A DNA stretch of 64,000 nt from Deltaproteobacteria bacterium. GTDB taxonomy: Bacteria; Desulfobacterota; Syntrophia; Syntrophales; UBA5619. The stretch lies in NCBI GenBank assembly GCA_021817825.1, contig JAKAFS010000001.1:31949-95948 (forward strand), read 5' to 3'. Positions 53,576 through 63,273 of this stretch are shown here, one piece after another. The first letter of the stretch is position 1. Each line of letters begins with the position of its first letter. The position numbers and the translations under genes are program-made. The notes beneath the pieces were generated by a model, which saw only the letters and a list, made by a program, of their open reading frames with translations, had not been told where the DNA came from and ran no database searches.

Positions 53576-53672
53576 ATGATCTCCTTTCTTGACTGACCAT
53601 CCTTGTGTGCGGTCTTGATCTCGACCGTCAACGAAACGCCGCCATCCCTAGCCCGTTTAGGGAAGCGATTCT

Positions 53673-53701
53673 AACATAGGTACGGAAATGGCGAGCGTCA
53701 A
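53673..53701 (-). promoter_or_regulatory. Promoter of the rubrerythrin-ferritin operon
   Basis: Minus-strand TTGACG (complement of 53696-53701), 17 bp, TATGTT (complement of 53673-53678). Good sigma70-type spacing; the -35 overlaps the stop region of the enoyl-CoA hydratase gene. The leader would be about 90 nt. No PerR or Fur box could be recognised. Confidence 0.55.
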
Positions 53702-54507
53702 GTGTAAGTCCCCGGAAAATTCGGTTTGCGTTTTTCCTTCTGGGCGCGGATCCCCTCCCGGGCGTCGGCGCTGCCGAAGACGGGGACACCGATCTCCAAC
53801 TCCCGTCGGAAGGCCTCGGTGTAGCCCATCTCCCGGCTTTCCCGGTAACAGCGGATCATCCCCTGGATCGCCAGCGGTCCGTTGCCGGCGATGCGCTCCG
53901 CCATGGCCAGCGCCGTCGGCATGAGGTCGGCGGCCGGAACGACCCGGTTCAAAAAACCCCACTCGTAGAGGATTTGGGCCGGGTAATTATCCGCCGTCAG
54001 GAGGACCTCCATCGCCCGGCAAGGGGTGAGAATCCGGGGCAGATAGACGTTCGCTCCCCCTGTCGGCATGATTCCCAGGCTCGCTTCCCGCATCTGAAAG
54101 AGGGCATCTTCCGAGGCCAGTCGGAGATCGGCCCCCATGATCATCTCGAATCCCGCGGTCAGACAGTAACCGTTCACGGCGGCGATTACCGGCTTTTTGA
54201 CGATGCTCGGCTTCAGCATCGCCTCGGCCACCTGGGGACCGAAACCGGCCAGCCATCGTTCCGCCTCGGTTTCCGGCTTTCGCATCCTGGTGAGGATCGG
54301 GATCGCCGTCCGCAAGTCCATCCCCGAGCAGAAGATGTCCGGCAGGCAGGAATGCAGGATGACGACCCGGATTCGCTCATCCCCGTTGATGTCCTGCCAG
54401 GCCTGATGGAGATCCAGCAGAATCTGGGGGTCCAGCGCATTTTTTTCCTTCGGCCGGTTCAAACCGACCTTCGCAATATGTCCCTCTTTCTCGTAATTCA
54501 ACCCCAT
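53698..54507 (-). CDS. Enoyl-CoA hydratase/isomerase family protein
   Basis: A 269-aa crotonase-fold enzyme. The oxyanion segments are CSGMDLRTA and GYCLTAGFEM, and the two catalytic Glu positions of enoyl-CoA hydratases are filled by Glu121 (GFEM) and Glu141 (REASLGIMPTGG). It should hydrate or isomerise acyl-CoA in beta-oxidation-type metabolism. ATG 54507 follows GGGAGG; an upstream extension in the frame is not conserved. No other fatty-acid gene is near. Divergent from the PilZ-like gene. Confidence 0.9.
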   Translation of the reverse strand: MGLNYEKEGHIAKVGLNRPKEKNALDPQILLDLHQAWQDINGDERIRVVILHSCLPDIFCSGMDLRTAIPILTRMRKPETEAERWLAGFGPQVAEAMLKPSIVKKPVIAAVNGYCLTAGFEMIMGADLRLASEDALFQMREASLGIMPTGGANVYLPRILTPCRAMEVLLTADNYPAQILYEWGFLNRVVPAADLMPTALAMAERIAGNGPLAIQGMIRCYRESREMGYTEAFRRELEIGVPVFGSADAREGIRAQKEKRKPNFPGTYT

Positions 54508-54925
54508 AGACGCCTCCCTCTGAAAGATTCGGTTCTCCCTACGCGGTTTCACTTTATCCGGATGCAGAAATGGCGATACTGACGAACCGGGATCCCAAAA
54601 AAGAATCCGGCAGATGCGAGAATCGGCGCGGCCCAAGTCTTTAACGCCAATGCTCTTTTGTAACAAACTTCCCGTTCAACCTCAAGACGAAACTGCCGGC
54701 CGCAGAAAACCCCCCAAAACCGGTCGATAGAGCCCTATAAGCCGTTATTTATTGAAATAATTTACAGCAACATTGGCTTGACAAAAAAAATAATTGAAGT
54801 GTATATACCCCGCACGATACCAAAGTGCCGTCCGTTTCCTGGTTCGCGGGCCTCTCCTGGCCTTTTGCGGAATGTCCTTTGACCGGAGGGCCGTTTCCCA
54901 GACATCGCCGTTGAAGCCGGACCTA
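54508..54925. other. Divergent intergenic region ahead of the PilZ-like gene
   Basis: Holds the plus-strand promoter at 54778-54807. The first part (54508-54700) has an open frame but no gene-like sequence. The last part up to the PilZ-like start is open in the same frame as that gene, so the true start may be somewhat upstream of 54926. Confidence 0.5.
54778..54807 (+). promoter_or_regulatory. Putative sigma70-type promoter for the PilZ-like/HD-GYP pair
   Basis: TTGACA (54778-54783), 18 bp very A/T-rich, then TATATA (54802-54807). A perfect -35 with a four-of-six -10. It excludes a start upstream of about 54815 for the PilZ-like gene. Confidence 0.6.
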
Positions 54926-57058
54926 ATGATGATCGTAGACGTAAAAGATCACCGTTTTGCCGTGGATAATGAGAGCGCGCAGGGATTCAAAGGGGAGGCA
55001 GCGTCACTGCCCCTGCGCCTTTTTCGTCATCGCGATTTACTGTCCGCCATCAACGCCGCCCCGGTCATCAAACAGCGGGAACTGATCAACACCCTCCATT
55101 ACATTCATTTTACCAACGGCTCCATCCTGGTTCACATCACCGACCCGAAATATGCGGAAGACTTTCTCATACGCTGCCGCATCGAATCCTGCCAGGCAAA
55201 AGAAGTCCGCTGCCTGTGGCCGGAGGGGGTTTCCGCCGTTTCCGACAAAGGCCGTTTGCTCCACCTGATTATGGAAGACGGCCTTTCGCTGCTTCTGTTT
55301 CCGATTCTTCTTACGGGACTGGATGAAAAAGGGTTTTCCATGGCCCTGCCGGAAGCAGGCCGCCTCCTGGGAAAGCGCAGGATTCGCCGGCATGCTTGTC
55401 ATGACGTCACCGCCCATCTCATGCAAAACGGTCTGTCCGCGGTCGGCGAGTTGCTCAACTTCACCCCCCAGGCCTTTCAGGTCCATATCACCCCTTCTCA
55501 TTCGATCTCCTTCAGTTGGGTGAATATCGACGAGCCGTTTACGATCTGTTTTCGCAAAGGGGAGCGGGTGATCTTCTCGGGATCTTGCCGCTGCCTTCGC
55601 CAAAGGGCAAACGCGCAGGGCTGGGATCTCGTGCTGGAACCGCAGAGGCAGGAAATACGCCGTTTCCAGAAAAGGAAGATACGCAATCCCCGGCTCGGCG
55701 TCACCCCTAGACCCTCCGCCCATTTCAACCACCCGCTCTTTGACAAAGCGATTCATCGGGACATCCGCAATTTGACCTTTTCCGGATTTTCCGTGGAGGA
55801 AGAAGGCACGGAGAGCGTCCTGCTGCCCGGGATGATCATTCATGGGCTGGAGATCCGCTATGCAGGAGGGATGAAGATGACCTGCCACGCGCAAGTCATC
55901 TATCGGCGGCCGATCAGCGAGGGCAGGGTCAGCTGTGGACTTGCGATTCTCGATATGGATTTTCGCAATTACAGCCGCCTCGGCCATATTGTGGTCCACA
56001 CGACGGATTCCCGGGCCTGCATCTCCAACGAGGTGGAAATGGACGCCCTCTGGGAGTTTTTTTTCAGTACCGGATTTATCTATCCTAAGAAATATGCCCT
56101 TCTCCAGTCCTCCAAGGAAGCATTCAAAAAAACCTATTGCCGGCTTTACCGTGGGGATCCCGACATCGCAACCCATTTCACCTATGAAGAAAACGGCAAG
56201 ATCTACGGTCATATGTCCATCTTCCGAGCCTATCAGCGGACCTGGATGGTGCACCATCTTGCGGCAAGGCCCCTCCAGGGAAAGCGCACGGGATTGTCGG
56301 TCATCAAGAATACCATCCGCTTCTTTGACGGTTTGCACCGCTTCCCCTCTATCGGCATCAACCATCTCATTTTCTATTATCGCCCGGAAAACGGTTTCCC
56401 CAATCTCTTTTGCGGAGGATTTGCCAAGGATATCAATAATCCCCAAATCTGCTCCCTGGATCTCTTCGCCTATCAGAACTACGAGCGGAGCGATCCCTCC
56501 CTTCCGCTGCCGAAAGAATGGCAACTCACGAACCTTACGCCCGGCCATTATGCGGCATTGGAGCGCTTCTATCGGACCCACTCGGGCGGACTGCTGCTGG
56601 ACGTCCTTCGCCTCGACCAGACGACGGAAGGGGAAGAACCTCTTTCCATGGCCTATCAAAGGCAGGGATTCCTCAGGCAGTGTTCCGCCTACGCCTTGAC
56701 CTACCAGGAAGAATTGAAGGCCGTTTTGATCGTCAACCGTTCCGACTTCGGATTCAATCTTTCGGAACTCCTCAACGGCATCAAGATCATTGTGACCGAT
56801 TCCGCCACCCTTCCCTGGAAGATCCTGACCTCCGCATTGTCCCAGCTGATGAGCGCCTACCCTACGGAAACGGTTCCGCTGTTAATCTACCCGGCGGAAT
56901 ATCCGGCGGAGCAAAAGATCTCCATCGACAAACGGTATTATTTATGGGCGCTGGATGTTCAGCATGGTCCGGAGCTGATGAAATACAGTGAAAACAAGAG
57001 CCGATTGCTCTCCCGCTTCCTCTTTAAATATCTCTGGAAAAGGTTATTGTCTAAATGA
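54926..57058 (+). CDS. PilZ-like protein with acyltransferase-like middle domain
   Basis: About 710 aa. Two tentative PilZ-type segments are seen: one with KRRIRRHACHDVTAHLMQNG followed by LLNFTPQAFQVHI, and a second with RDIRNLTFSGFSVEEEG, IRYAGGMKMTCHAQVIYRRP and CGLAILDMDF. The canonical R-x-x-x-R and D-x-S-x-x-G motifs are only partly kept. The next part (HPDIA-like region: YCRLYRGDPDIATHFTYEEN, GHMSIFRAYQRTWMVHHLAA) looks like a GNAT/acyltransferase fold, with a second half to the C-terminus. No catalytic assignment is possible. Start is uncertain (ATG 54926 or 54929, or 54872). Its stop overlaps the HD-GYP start by 4 bp. Confidence 0.65.
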   Translation: MMIVDVKDHRFAVDNESAQGFKGEAASLPLRLFRHRDLLSAINAAPVIKQRELINTLHYIHFTNGSILVHITDPKYAEDFLIRCRIESCQAKEVRCLWPEGVSAVSDKGRLLHLIMEDGLSLLLFPILLTGLDEKGFSMALPEAGRLLGKRRIRRHACHDVTAHLMQNGLSAVGELLNFTPQAFQVHITPSHSISFSWVNIDEPFTICFRKGERVIFSGSCRCLRQRANAQGWDLVLEPQRQEIRRFQKRKIRNPRLGVTPRPSAHFNHPLFDKAIHRDIRNLTFSGFSVEEEGTESVLLPGMIIHGLEIRYAGGMKMTCHAQVIYRRPISEGRVSCGLAILDMDFRNYSRLGHIVVHTTDSRACISNEVEMDALWEFFFSTGFIYPKKYALLQSSKEAFKKTYCRLYRGDPDIATHFTYEENGKIYGHMSIFRAYQRTWMVHHLAARPLQGKRTGLSVIKNTIRFFDGLHRFPSIGINHLIFYYRPENGFPNLFCGGFAKDINNPQICSLDLFAYQNYERSDPSLPLPKEWQLTNLTPGHYAALERFYRTHSGGLLLDVLRLDQTTEGEEPLSMAYQRQGFLRQCSAYALTYQEELKAVLIVNRSDFGFNLSELLNGIKIIVTDSATLPWKILTSALSQLMSAYPTETVPLLIYPAEYPAEQKISIDKRYYLWALDVQHGPELMKYSENKSRLLSRFLFKYLWKRLLSK

Positions 57059-59355
57059 ATGGACCACCGATCTACAATGCCCGGATTCTGAAAAATTATA
57101 TCGAGTATCTCAAAATCAATTATCCCGCTCTCGATATCGCGGCGATCCTGGATCATGCCAGAATAACGACCTATCAGCTCAACGACGAGGGGCACTGGTT
57201 TACCCAAGAACAACTCAACCGTTTTCACGAAATCATCACCCCTTTGACGAACAATCCCGATATCTCCCGGGAAGTGGGCCGTTATTCCACCTCTTCGAAA
57301 GCATCGGGCGCCCTGAAAAGCTACCTGCATGGATTCGTCACGCCGGCAGCCGCCTATGCCCTCGTGGAAAAGCTGGCCGCCAACCTGACACGGGCGGTCA
57401 CCTTCAAAACCAGAAGCCTGGGTTCCCAGAGCATGGAAGTGACGGTCACCCAAAATCCGGGGATCTGCGAGACGAAAGCCCAGTGCGACAACCGCTTGGG
57501 CACCATGGAGGCCCTGGCCAAGTTTTACACCGACAAATATGCGAAGATCGATCACCCCTCTTGCATTCATCGGGGAGACGAGCGCTGCGTTTATCTGATC
57601 AGCTGGGAAGAACCCCCTTCGCTCATTTGGAAGCGGATCCGCAATTATGCCACCGTTCTCGGCGTGCTGACCTGTGCCTTCCTGCCCTTCTTTCTGTCGC
57701 CCCTGGGCACCCTGGCCGGGGTCCTCTTCGGTCTGGCGCTGATATTGGCCATTTCCTATCACGCCGAACATGTGGACCGCCGGAAACTTTCCCAGACGAT
57801 CGAAAGCCAGGGGGATGCCGCCGGCAGGCTTCTCGACCAAATCAATGTCAGCTACAACAATGCCCTGCTCGTCCAGGAGATCGGGCAGGCCACCTCCATG
57901 ATCCTGGACATCAACAAATTGCTCGTCTTTATCATCGAAGCCTTGGAGAAACGGCTCGATTTCGACCGCGGCATGATCATGCTCGCCAACCACGAAAGAA
58001 CGCACCTCATTTACACGATCGGCTACGGATACAACCCCGAACAGAGGAATTATCTGGAAAACATCGAATTCAACCTCAACAACCCTCAATCCCGCGGGGC
58101 CTTTGTCGTCTCCTTCCGGAAACAGCTCCCGCTTTTGGTCAACAACGTGAGCGAGATCGTCAAGGAAATTTCGCCCAAAAGCGTCGAATTCGCCAAAAGG
58201 ATGGGAACCCATTCCTTCATCTGCGTCCCCATCGTCTTCAAGGGAGAATCACTGGGCATTCTCGTCGTGGACAACATCCGTTCGAAAAGGCTCTTCGGGC
58301 AGAGCGACATGAGCCTGATGATGGGCATCGCCCCGCAGATCGCCATCAGCATCCACAACGCCATGTCCTATCGCAAAATCACGGAGAGCGAAGAACGGTT
58401 CCGGTCCCTGAGCGAATGCGCCCCCGACATCATCTACACCATCGATTCCTATGGGGCCTTCACCTACGTCAACCCTGCCTGGCAAAGGATCTTGGGCCAC
58501 AGCACGGATGAGGTCATCGGGAAGGAGTTGATCCATTTCGTTCGAGGCGGCCAGATCCCCGTCTACGACCGGCTGTTCAACAAAGTGCTCAGCGAACAGC
58601 AGACCATTCAGGACTTCATCGGCACGCTGGTGCACAAGGACGGATCCGATCGCTACTTCAGCATCAGCGGCTCGCCGAATATGGATTCCGAAGGCCGCAT
58701 GATCGGCATTGTGGGAACGCTCAAGGATGTCACGGATCTGATGCTCTCGGAAGTCAAACTCAAAAAGAGCTTCGAAAAGATCCAAACCGCTCTGGACAGC
58801 ACGATCCAGGCGATCTCCAAGATCGTGGAATCCCGCGATCCTTACACCGCCGGCCACCAGGAACGGGTCGCCAGTCTGGCCGTGGCGATCGCCGAAAAGA
58901 TGAACCTTTCCGAAGACCTGATCGCCTCGATCCGGATGGCCGCCACGCTGCACGATGTGGGAAAGATCAACGTGCCGGCGGAAATTCTCAGTCGGCCCAG
59001 GCTGCTCAACAACGTCGAGATGGGGATGATCCGCATGCATCCGGAAATCGGCTATGGGATACTGGCTTCCATCGAATTTCCCTACCCCGTCGCCCAGATC
59101 GTGTTGCAGCACCATGAAAAAATGGACGGTTCCGGATACCCCACGGGGTTGGCAGGCGAAGACATCCTCCTGGAAGCACGCATCCTGGCAGTGGCCGATG
59201 TGGTCGAAGCCATGGCGACCCATCGACCTTACCGCCCCTCGCTGGGACTAGAAAAAACCCTGGAAGAGATCTCCTTCCACAAGGGAACGCTCTATGACGA
59301 AGCGGTCGTGGACACCTGCTTGAAACTCTTTGATGAAAAAACGTTCACTTTCTGA
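57055..59355 (+). CDS. V4R-like/GAF/PAS sensor with HD-GYP phosphodiesterase domain
   Basis: A 766-aa signalling protein. The N-terminus (1-190) ends with a Cys/His-rich V4R-like segment (CDNRLGTMEALAKFYTDKYA, then HPSCIHRGDERCVYLISWE). Two TM segments follow at about 203-245, then GAF (about 275-440), PAS (about 445-565), and HD-GYP at about 590-760 with HDVGK near residue 632 and HHEKMDGSGYPTG near 690. HD-GYP domains hydrolyse c-di-GMP to pGpG/GMP; both key motifs are intact. The start overlaps the PilZ-like stop (ATGA), so the two are translated together. Acts at the inner membrane. Confidence 0.9.
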   Translation: MNGPPIYNARILKNYIEYLKINYPALDIAAILDHARITTYQLNDEGHWFTQEQLNRFHEIITPLTNNPDISREVGRYSTSSKASGALKSYLHGFVTPAAAYALVEKLAANLTRAVTFKTRSLGSQSMEVTVTQNPGICETKAQCDNRLGTMEALAKFYTDKYAKIDHPSCIHRGDERCVYLISWEEPPSLIWKRIRNYATVLGVLTCAFLPFFLSPLGTLAGVLFGLALILAISYHAEHVDRRKLSQTIESQGDAAGRLLDQINVSYNNALLVQEIGQATSMILDINKLLVFIIEALEKRLDFDRGMIMLANHERTHLIYTIGYGYNPEQRNYLENIEFNLNNPQSRGAFVVSFRKQLPLLVNNVSEIVKEISPKSVEFAKRMGTHSFICVPIVFKGESLGILVVDNIRSKRLFGQSDMSLMMGIAPQIAISIHNAMSYRKITESEERFRSLSECAPDIIYTIDSYGAFTYVNPAWQRILGHSTDEVIGKELIHFVRGGQIPVYDRLFNKVLSEQQTIQDFIGTLVHKDGSDRYFSISGSPNMDSEGRMIGIVGTLKDVTDLMLSEVKLKKSFEKIQTALDSTIQAISKIVESRDPYTAGHQERVASLAVAIAEKMNLSEDLIASIRMAATLHDVGKINVPAEILSRPRLLNNVEMGMIRMHPEIGYGILASIEFPYPVAQIVLQHHEKMDGSGYPTGLAGEDILLEARILAVADVVEAMATHRPYRPSLGLEKTLEEISFHKGTLYDEAVVDTCLKLFDEKTFTF

Positions 59356-59499
59356 TAAGGTCCCGGGCAAGATGAGCGAAGCAAACCACAACAGATGTTT
59401 TTTGCGCGACGGGAGCCGCTTTTCAGCGCTACGTCGTCTCAGGCGGTCCTTATCTCAATCCGCCGCTTGCTCCAACAACGACTCAGAGGATGGTTGCCA

Positions 59500-60654
59500 A
59501 TGAGGATCAGTGACATTGACCTGTTTATCTATGACGCCCCTTTTACGTTCGGGTACCATTCCTCCCATTTGTTGCGGTTGCAGGCCGATTCCATCATCGT
59601 CGCGGTCCGGTTCGACAATGGTTTGACCGGCTACGGAGAAAGCGTCCCCCGGCCCTACGTGACCGGAGAAAGTCCCGCTTCGGTGAAAGCGCTCTTCGAA
59701 AAAATCGTCATTCCGTCGCTGATCGGTCGGGAAGTGGAATCCCTCGCCGATGTCGAGCGGCTGCTGGAAGAGTTGAAGCAGGAATGCGACAGATGCGGAA
59801 TCAGGGAAATTCAGTCCGCCCTGGGTGCCGCCGATATCGCCTTGCTCGATGCTTTGGGCAAGCTTCGCGGCGCCCCGGTCTGCAAACTCCTGGGACCTGA
59901 AGTGCGCCGGCACATCCCCTGGTCCATCGTCATCCCCATGCTTCCCGAAGCAATCATCAGAAAATATCACAAAGGGATCTCCAGTGTTTCCTTTGAGTCC
60001 ATTAAGATTATCCTGGACCGGAATGAAGACCAAAATGAGGCGCGGGTGAGTCTGATCAGAGAGCTCTTCGGCGGCGGGATCAGTGTGCGCGTCGAGGCGA
60101 ACGGACATTGGACCAGGGAAGAAGCGCACGCCAACCTGAAGCGACTCAAAGGCTACGGCCTTGCCGCCGTCGAACAGCCGGTGGCCAAAGACGACATGGT
60201 CGGGCTCCGGGAAATCCGCGAGGCCTACGGCATTCCCGTGATCGTCGATGAATCGATGTGCGGCCTCGAGGACGCGGAAGAATTGATTTCCCAAAAGGCC
60301 TGCGACATTCTGAACATCAAGATATCGAAAGTCGGCGGTCTTCTGGCCGCCGGGCGAATCGCCGCCCGGGCCGCCGCGCAGGGCGTTCCCTGCCTGCTCG
60401 GAAGCCATGTGGGGGAAACGTCCGTCATGACCAGCGCCGCCCTCCACTTCCTGGTGACCGCGCCCAACCTCCTGCTGGTCGAAGGATTCTCTTCTCTGCT
60501 TTTCGGAGAAGTCTCCAAGATCGACGATCTCAATCCGGAGCCGATGATTCGCAGGATCGCCACAGCCCAAGGGCTCGGATGCGATCCGGAAGAGACGCTC
60601 CTCCGGGAGCGGATCCCGGAAGTCATGCTGGCGGCGGCCCCTCAAGAAGCATAA
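59500..60654 (+). CDS. Enolase-superfamily (mandelate racemase/muconate cycloisomerase) protein with altered catalytic site
   Basis: A 384-aa protein of the MR/MLE family, most like dipeptide epimerase or o-succinylbenzoate synthase types. Ligand positions: Glu199 stands where the first Asp is usual (RVEANGHW), Glu225 (AAVEQPV) and Asp250 (VIVDES) are kept, and Lys274 (LNIKISKVGG) provides one acid/base. In the K-x-K motif the second, catalytic Lys is Ile171 (SIKIIL, Lys169-Ile-Ile). Racemase or epimerase chemistry needing the second Lys is therefore doubtful. AGAGG precedes the ATG. Convergent with rfbB; no pathway neighbours. Confidence 0.85.
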   Translation: MRISDIDLFIYDAPFTFGYHSSHLLRLQADSIIVAVRFDNGLTGYGESVPRPYVTGESPASVKALFEKIVIPSLIGREVESLADVERLLEELKQECDRCGIREIQSALGAADIALLDALGKLRGAPVCKLLGPEVRRHIPWSIVIPMLPEAIIRKYHKGISSVSFESIKIILDRNEDQNEARVSLIRELFGGGISVRVEANGHWTREEAHANLKRLKGYGLAAVEQPVAKDDMVGLREIREAYGIPVIVDESMCGLEDAEELISQKACDILNIKISKVGGLLAAGRIAARAAAQGVPCLLGSHVGETSVMTSAALHFLVTAPNLLLVEGFSSLLFGEVSKIDDLNPEPMIRRIATAQGLGCDPEETLLRERIPEVMLAAAPQEA

Positions 60655-60668
60655 ATTCCCCGATGACC

Positions 60669-60711
60669 ACGGCCGGCGGAGCGCACCCTTTGAGACCGAG
60701 CGGCCGGCCGT
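60669..60711. terminator. Convergent-gap stem between the enolase-like gene and rfbB
   Basis: A 9-bp perfect stem, ACGGCCGGC (60669-60677) and GCCGGCCGT (60703-60711), with a 25-nt loop, right beside the rfbB stop (60712). No T-run, so it is at best a Rho-dependent or bidirectional 3' end. Confidence 0.35.
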
Positions 60712-61770
60712 CTACGAGCCGTACTGTTCCTTGATCCAGGACTGATACTCGCCGCTGCAGATCCGCTCGCTCCAGCCCTTGTTGTCGAGATACCATTGGA
60801 CGGTCTTTCTCAGGCCCGAGGCGAAGGATTCGGCCGGAGTCCAGCCCAACTCCCCATTAAGCTTCCCAAAGTCGATGGCGTAACGCCGGTCGTGGCCGGG
60901 CCGGTCCTTGACGAAGGTGATCAGACGCCGGCGCGGACCTGCGCCGGAAGAGGGCGCGAATTCATCGACCAGATCGCAGATCATCTCCACGATCGCGATG
61001 TTCTCCATCTCGGCACGGCCGCCGACGTTGTACGTTTCCCCCCGCCGGCCCTTTCCCATGACCGTCCAGATCGCCTCGCAGTGGTCCTCGACATAGAGCC
61101 AGTCCCGCACGTTTTTTCCGTCGCCGTAGACCGGCAGCGGCTTCCCCTCCAGGGCGTTGAGCACCACCAGGGGGATCAGCTTTTCGGGAAACTGGTAGGG
61201 GCCGTAGTTGTTGGAGCAGTTGGACAGCGTCGTCGGCAATCCATAGGTCTCATGGTAGGCCCGCACGAGATGGTCCGACGAGGCCTTGGATGCCGAGTAG
61301 GGACTGTTCGGCCGATAGGGGGTCTCCTCCGTAAAGGCCCCGACCGGACCGAGGCTGCCGAAGACTTCGTCGGTGCTGACATGGTGGAAGAGCTGGAAGG
61401 CGCTGCCCCTTCCCTTTGCCGCTTCCAGGAGGTTGAAGGTCCCCAGGATATTGGTCCGGATGAAGCAGTCCGGTTTGAGGATGGAACGGTCCACATGGGA
61501 CTCGGCCGCAAAATGACAGACCGCGTCGATTTCATAGTGGGAGAAGATTTCCCTCACCAGATCGGCATCGCAGATGTCCGCCTTCCGAAAGAGGTACCTT
61601 CCCGGATAGGCCTCCTCGACGCCCCGGAGATTTTCGGGATTTCCCGCGTAGGTCAATTGGTCCGCATTGATGATGCGTCCGTGAAAGTCCGCCTTGGCCA
61701 AGAGATGGCGAATGAAGTTGCTGCCGATGAAACCGCAGCCTCCGGTGACCAGCAAATTACGAATATCCAT
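60712..61770 (-). CDS. rfbB: dTDP-glucose 4,6-dehydratase
   Basis: Second step of dTDP-L-rhamnose synthesis; NAD+-dependent. The 352-aa protein has GGCGFIGSN (residues 10-18), [19 protein letters not shown], and the catalytic [13 protein letters not shown] (Tyr-x-x-x-Lys). ATG 61770 follows AAGGGGAA; the frame runs on upstream but only through the leader and into the next gene's end. Own promoter at 61859-61886. The reductase rfbD is 38 kb away; rfbA and rfbC are not in the window. Confidence 0.95.
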   Translation of the reverse strand: MDIRNLLVTGGCGFIGSNFIRHLLAKADFHGRIINADQLTYAGNPENLRGVEEAYPGRYLFRKADICDADLVREIFSHYEIDAVCHFAAESHVDRSILKPDCFIRTNILGTFNLLEAAKGRGSAFQLFHHVSTDEVFGSLGPVGAFTEETPYRPNSPYSASKASSDHLVRAYHETYGLPTTLSNCSNNYGPYQFPEKLIPLVVLNALEGKPLPVYGDGKNVRDWLYVEDHCEAIWTVMGKGRRGETYNVGGRAEMENIAIVEMICDLVDEFAPSSGAGPRRRLITFVKDRPGHDRRYAIDFGKLNGELGWTPAESFASGLRKTVQWYLDNKGWSERICSGEYQSWIKEQYGS

Positions 61771-61858
61771 GTGATGGGTTCCCCTTTCAGGATCTTTCCC
61801 CGGCAAAGATTGGAGAGGGTTTTTCCAGGCGCCGGGTGCGGACCGCTTGTCCGGCGAC

Positions 61859-61886
61859 ATCTTATTGAAATCGGGCTTCCTGTCAA
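61859..61886 (-). promoter_or_regulatory. Promoter of rfbB
   Basis: Minus-strand TTGACA (complement of 61881-61886), 16 bp, TAAGAT (complement of 61859-61864). Leader of about 85 nt to the ATG at 61770. Confidence 0.55.
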
Positions 61887-61901
61887 CAGATAAATGCGTT
61901 C

Positions 61902-62663
61902 TTAGAGATAGGACCGGGCGCCGAGAAAGGTCCGGCTGAAATAGCTTGCCGAAAGCGAATCGGTCCGGATCCGTTTTCCCTTTCCCGAAGCGTGGATGAA
62001 CTGGCCGTTGCCGGCATAGATGCCCACATGGGAAACCTTGTCGCCGTCGGGGGCGAAAAAGAGGAGATCCCCCTTTTCGAGACTGCCGCGCTCTACGGGA
62101 TTGCCCACCCCGAACTGATCCTTGGAGGTGCGGGGCAGGTCGAAGCCGTTTAGCTGGTACACCGTCATGGTCAATCCGCTGCAATCGAAGCCCGCTTCCG
62201 CCGAAGCGCCGCCCCAGAGATAGGGAACGCCCAGGAAGCTCCTGGCCGTCTTGACCAGTTCCTCCCGAAGGAAGGCCTCGCCCTTCTCGGCGCGCCGGGC
62301 CAGGGCATATTCCTGGGGACTGACAATGTAGAATTCTTCGATGATGCCGGCGCTCCGCATCTCCTCGGCCCGGTTCCGGGCCGCCTCGCGGGTCAGGAAG
62401 TTGCCGAACCGGACCTTGTAGAGCCCCTCGCGGGCCACGAAATAAGTGGCAGCGAGTCCCTTTGCCTGAAGCGACTGGGTCAGCCGGGCGGCGTTTTCCG
62501 CCTGGGCAAAGGCCCCGGCCTGAATCGTGAAGCCCAGCCGGGCCACGGCCTTGCGTTCCGCCGGGGGCTTGGCGGCCGGGGGCACGGAAGGCCGGATCGC
62601 GGGCCGGCCGCAGCCGACGACAATCAGGAGGAGAAGCAAGAGGGCGATGATCCGGGGCTGCAC
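61902..62663 (-). CDS. SPOR-NlpC/P60 lipoprotein (putative cell-wall endopeptidase)
   Basis: A 253-aa lipoprotein (Cys18 in IVVGC). An SPOR-type domain at about 42-115 ([20 protein letters not shown]) binds denuded glycan strands, and an NlpC/P60 domain at about 135-250 has Cys161 (GFDCSGLT), His212 (SHVGIY) and His224 (FIHAS) in place. It should cleave peptide stems in peptidoglycan. I start at GTG 62663 (QPRIIALLL), with AAGGGGG 7 bp upstream; longer in-frame starts put a Pro/His-rich stretch before the signal. Outer-membrane periplasmic face. Confidence 0.9.
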   Translation of the reverse strand: MQPRIIALLLLLLIVVGCGRPAIRPSVPPAAKPPAERKAVARLGFTIQAGAFAQAENAARLTQSLQAKGLAATYFVAREGLYKVRFGNFLTREAARNRAEEMRSAGIIEEFYIVSPQEYALARRAEKGEAFLREELVKTARSFLGVPYLWGGASAEAGFDCSGLTMTVYQLNGFDLPRTSKDQFGVGNPVERGSLEKGDLLFFAPDGDKVSHVGIYAGNGQFIHASGKGKRIRTDSLSASYFSRTFLGARSYL

Positions 62664-62822
62664 CGGTGAGCCCCCTTCAGGCATGGGCAGGGGAATGCAG
62701 GTGTCGTGAAGTCTTTTTTGTAAGCTCATAGTCGGTTCCCAGCAGCCGCAGGGTGGATCGAGGCCCGGCCAAGAGCCCCACGGCCCGTACCTATACCATA
62801 CCGGCCCTCACTTATTCCATGA

Positions 62823-63104
62823 TTACTGCAATGTGCCGTCCCAGCAGAACCAGCCGGTCTTCGAGTCGTAAGCCTTGCCGCTGGCGGTCAACTGCGCCCG
62901 CACATCCGTCGTCACGAGGTAGTACTGGATTTGAAGGGCCGAAACAGTGTTGACTTTCAGGAAGCTGCCCCCCATTCCTCCATTCCCGCAGTATTTGCCA
63001 TTTCCGAACCCGACGCAAAGGCAGGTCGTTGCGCCCGCCGGTGCGGCAGCGAGCAATGCGGCCAGCAACAACGCTCCGATGATGGTTTTCTTCAAGCTCT
63101 TCAT
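62823..63104 (-). CDS. Small secreted cysteine-containing protein
   Basis: A 93-aa protein with a signal peptide (ALLLAALLAAAPAGA|TTC). The mature part is about 67 residues: a Gly-rich CLCVGFGNGKYCGNGGMGGS start, a QIQYYLVTTDVRAQLTASGK middle and a GWFCWDGTLQ end. Four Cys could form disulfides. No family is recognised. AAGGAGAG precedes the ATG. Cysteine and glycine pattern suggests an extracellular or periplasmic peptide. Alone on its transcript. Confidence 0.7.
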   Translation of the reverse strand: MKSLKKTIIGALLLAALLAAAPAGATTCLCVGFGNGKYCGNGGMGGSFLKVNTVSALQIQYYLVTTDVRAQLTASGKAYDSKTGWFCWDGTLQ

Positions 63105-63273
63105 GAAAGGTCTCTCCTTAAGTTAAGTTTTGCGATAAGAAGCGCAGAGGACGGTTGTCTGCCCTGCCCGCTCCTCTCCATTTTCGCCATCCCGCGCCCG
63201 GCAGGGAAACCTGTTTGATCACCATGCCCGTTCTTCCCCATTTAGTGCCTTTACACGCCCTTCCATACCAACA

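Noticed and set aside
54508..54925. c-di-GMP riboswitch ahead of the PilZ-like/HD-GYP pair
   Set aside because: No GEMM-type conserved core could be found between the promoter and the start codon.
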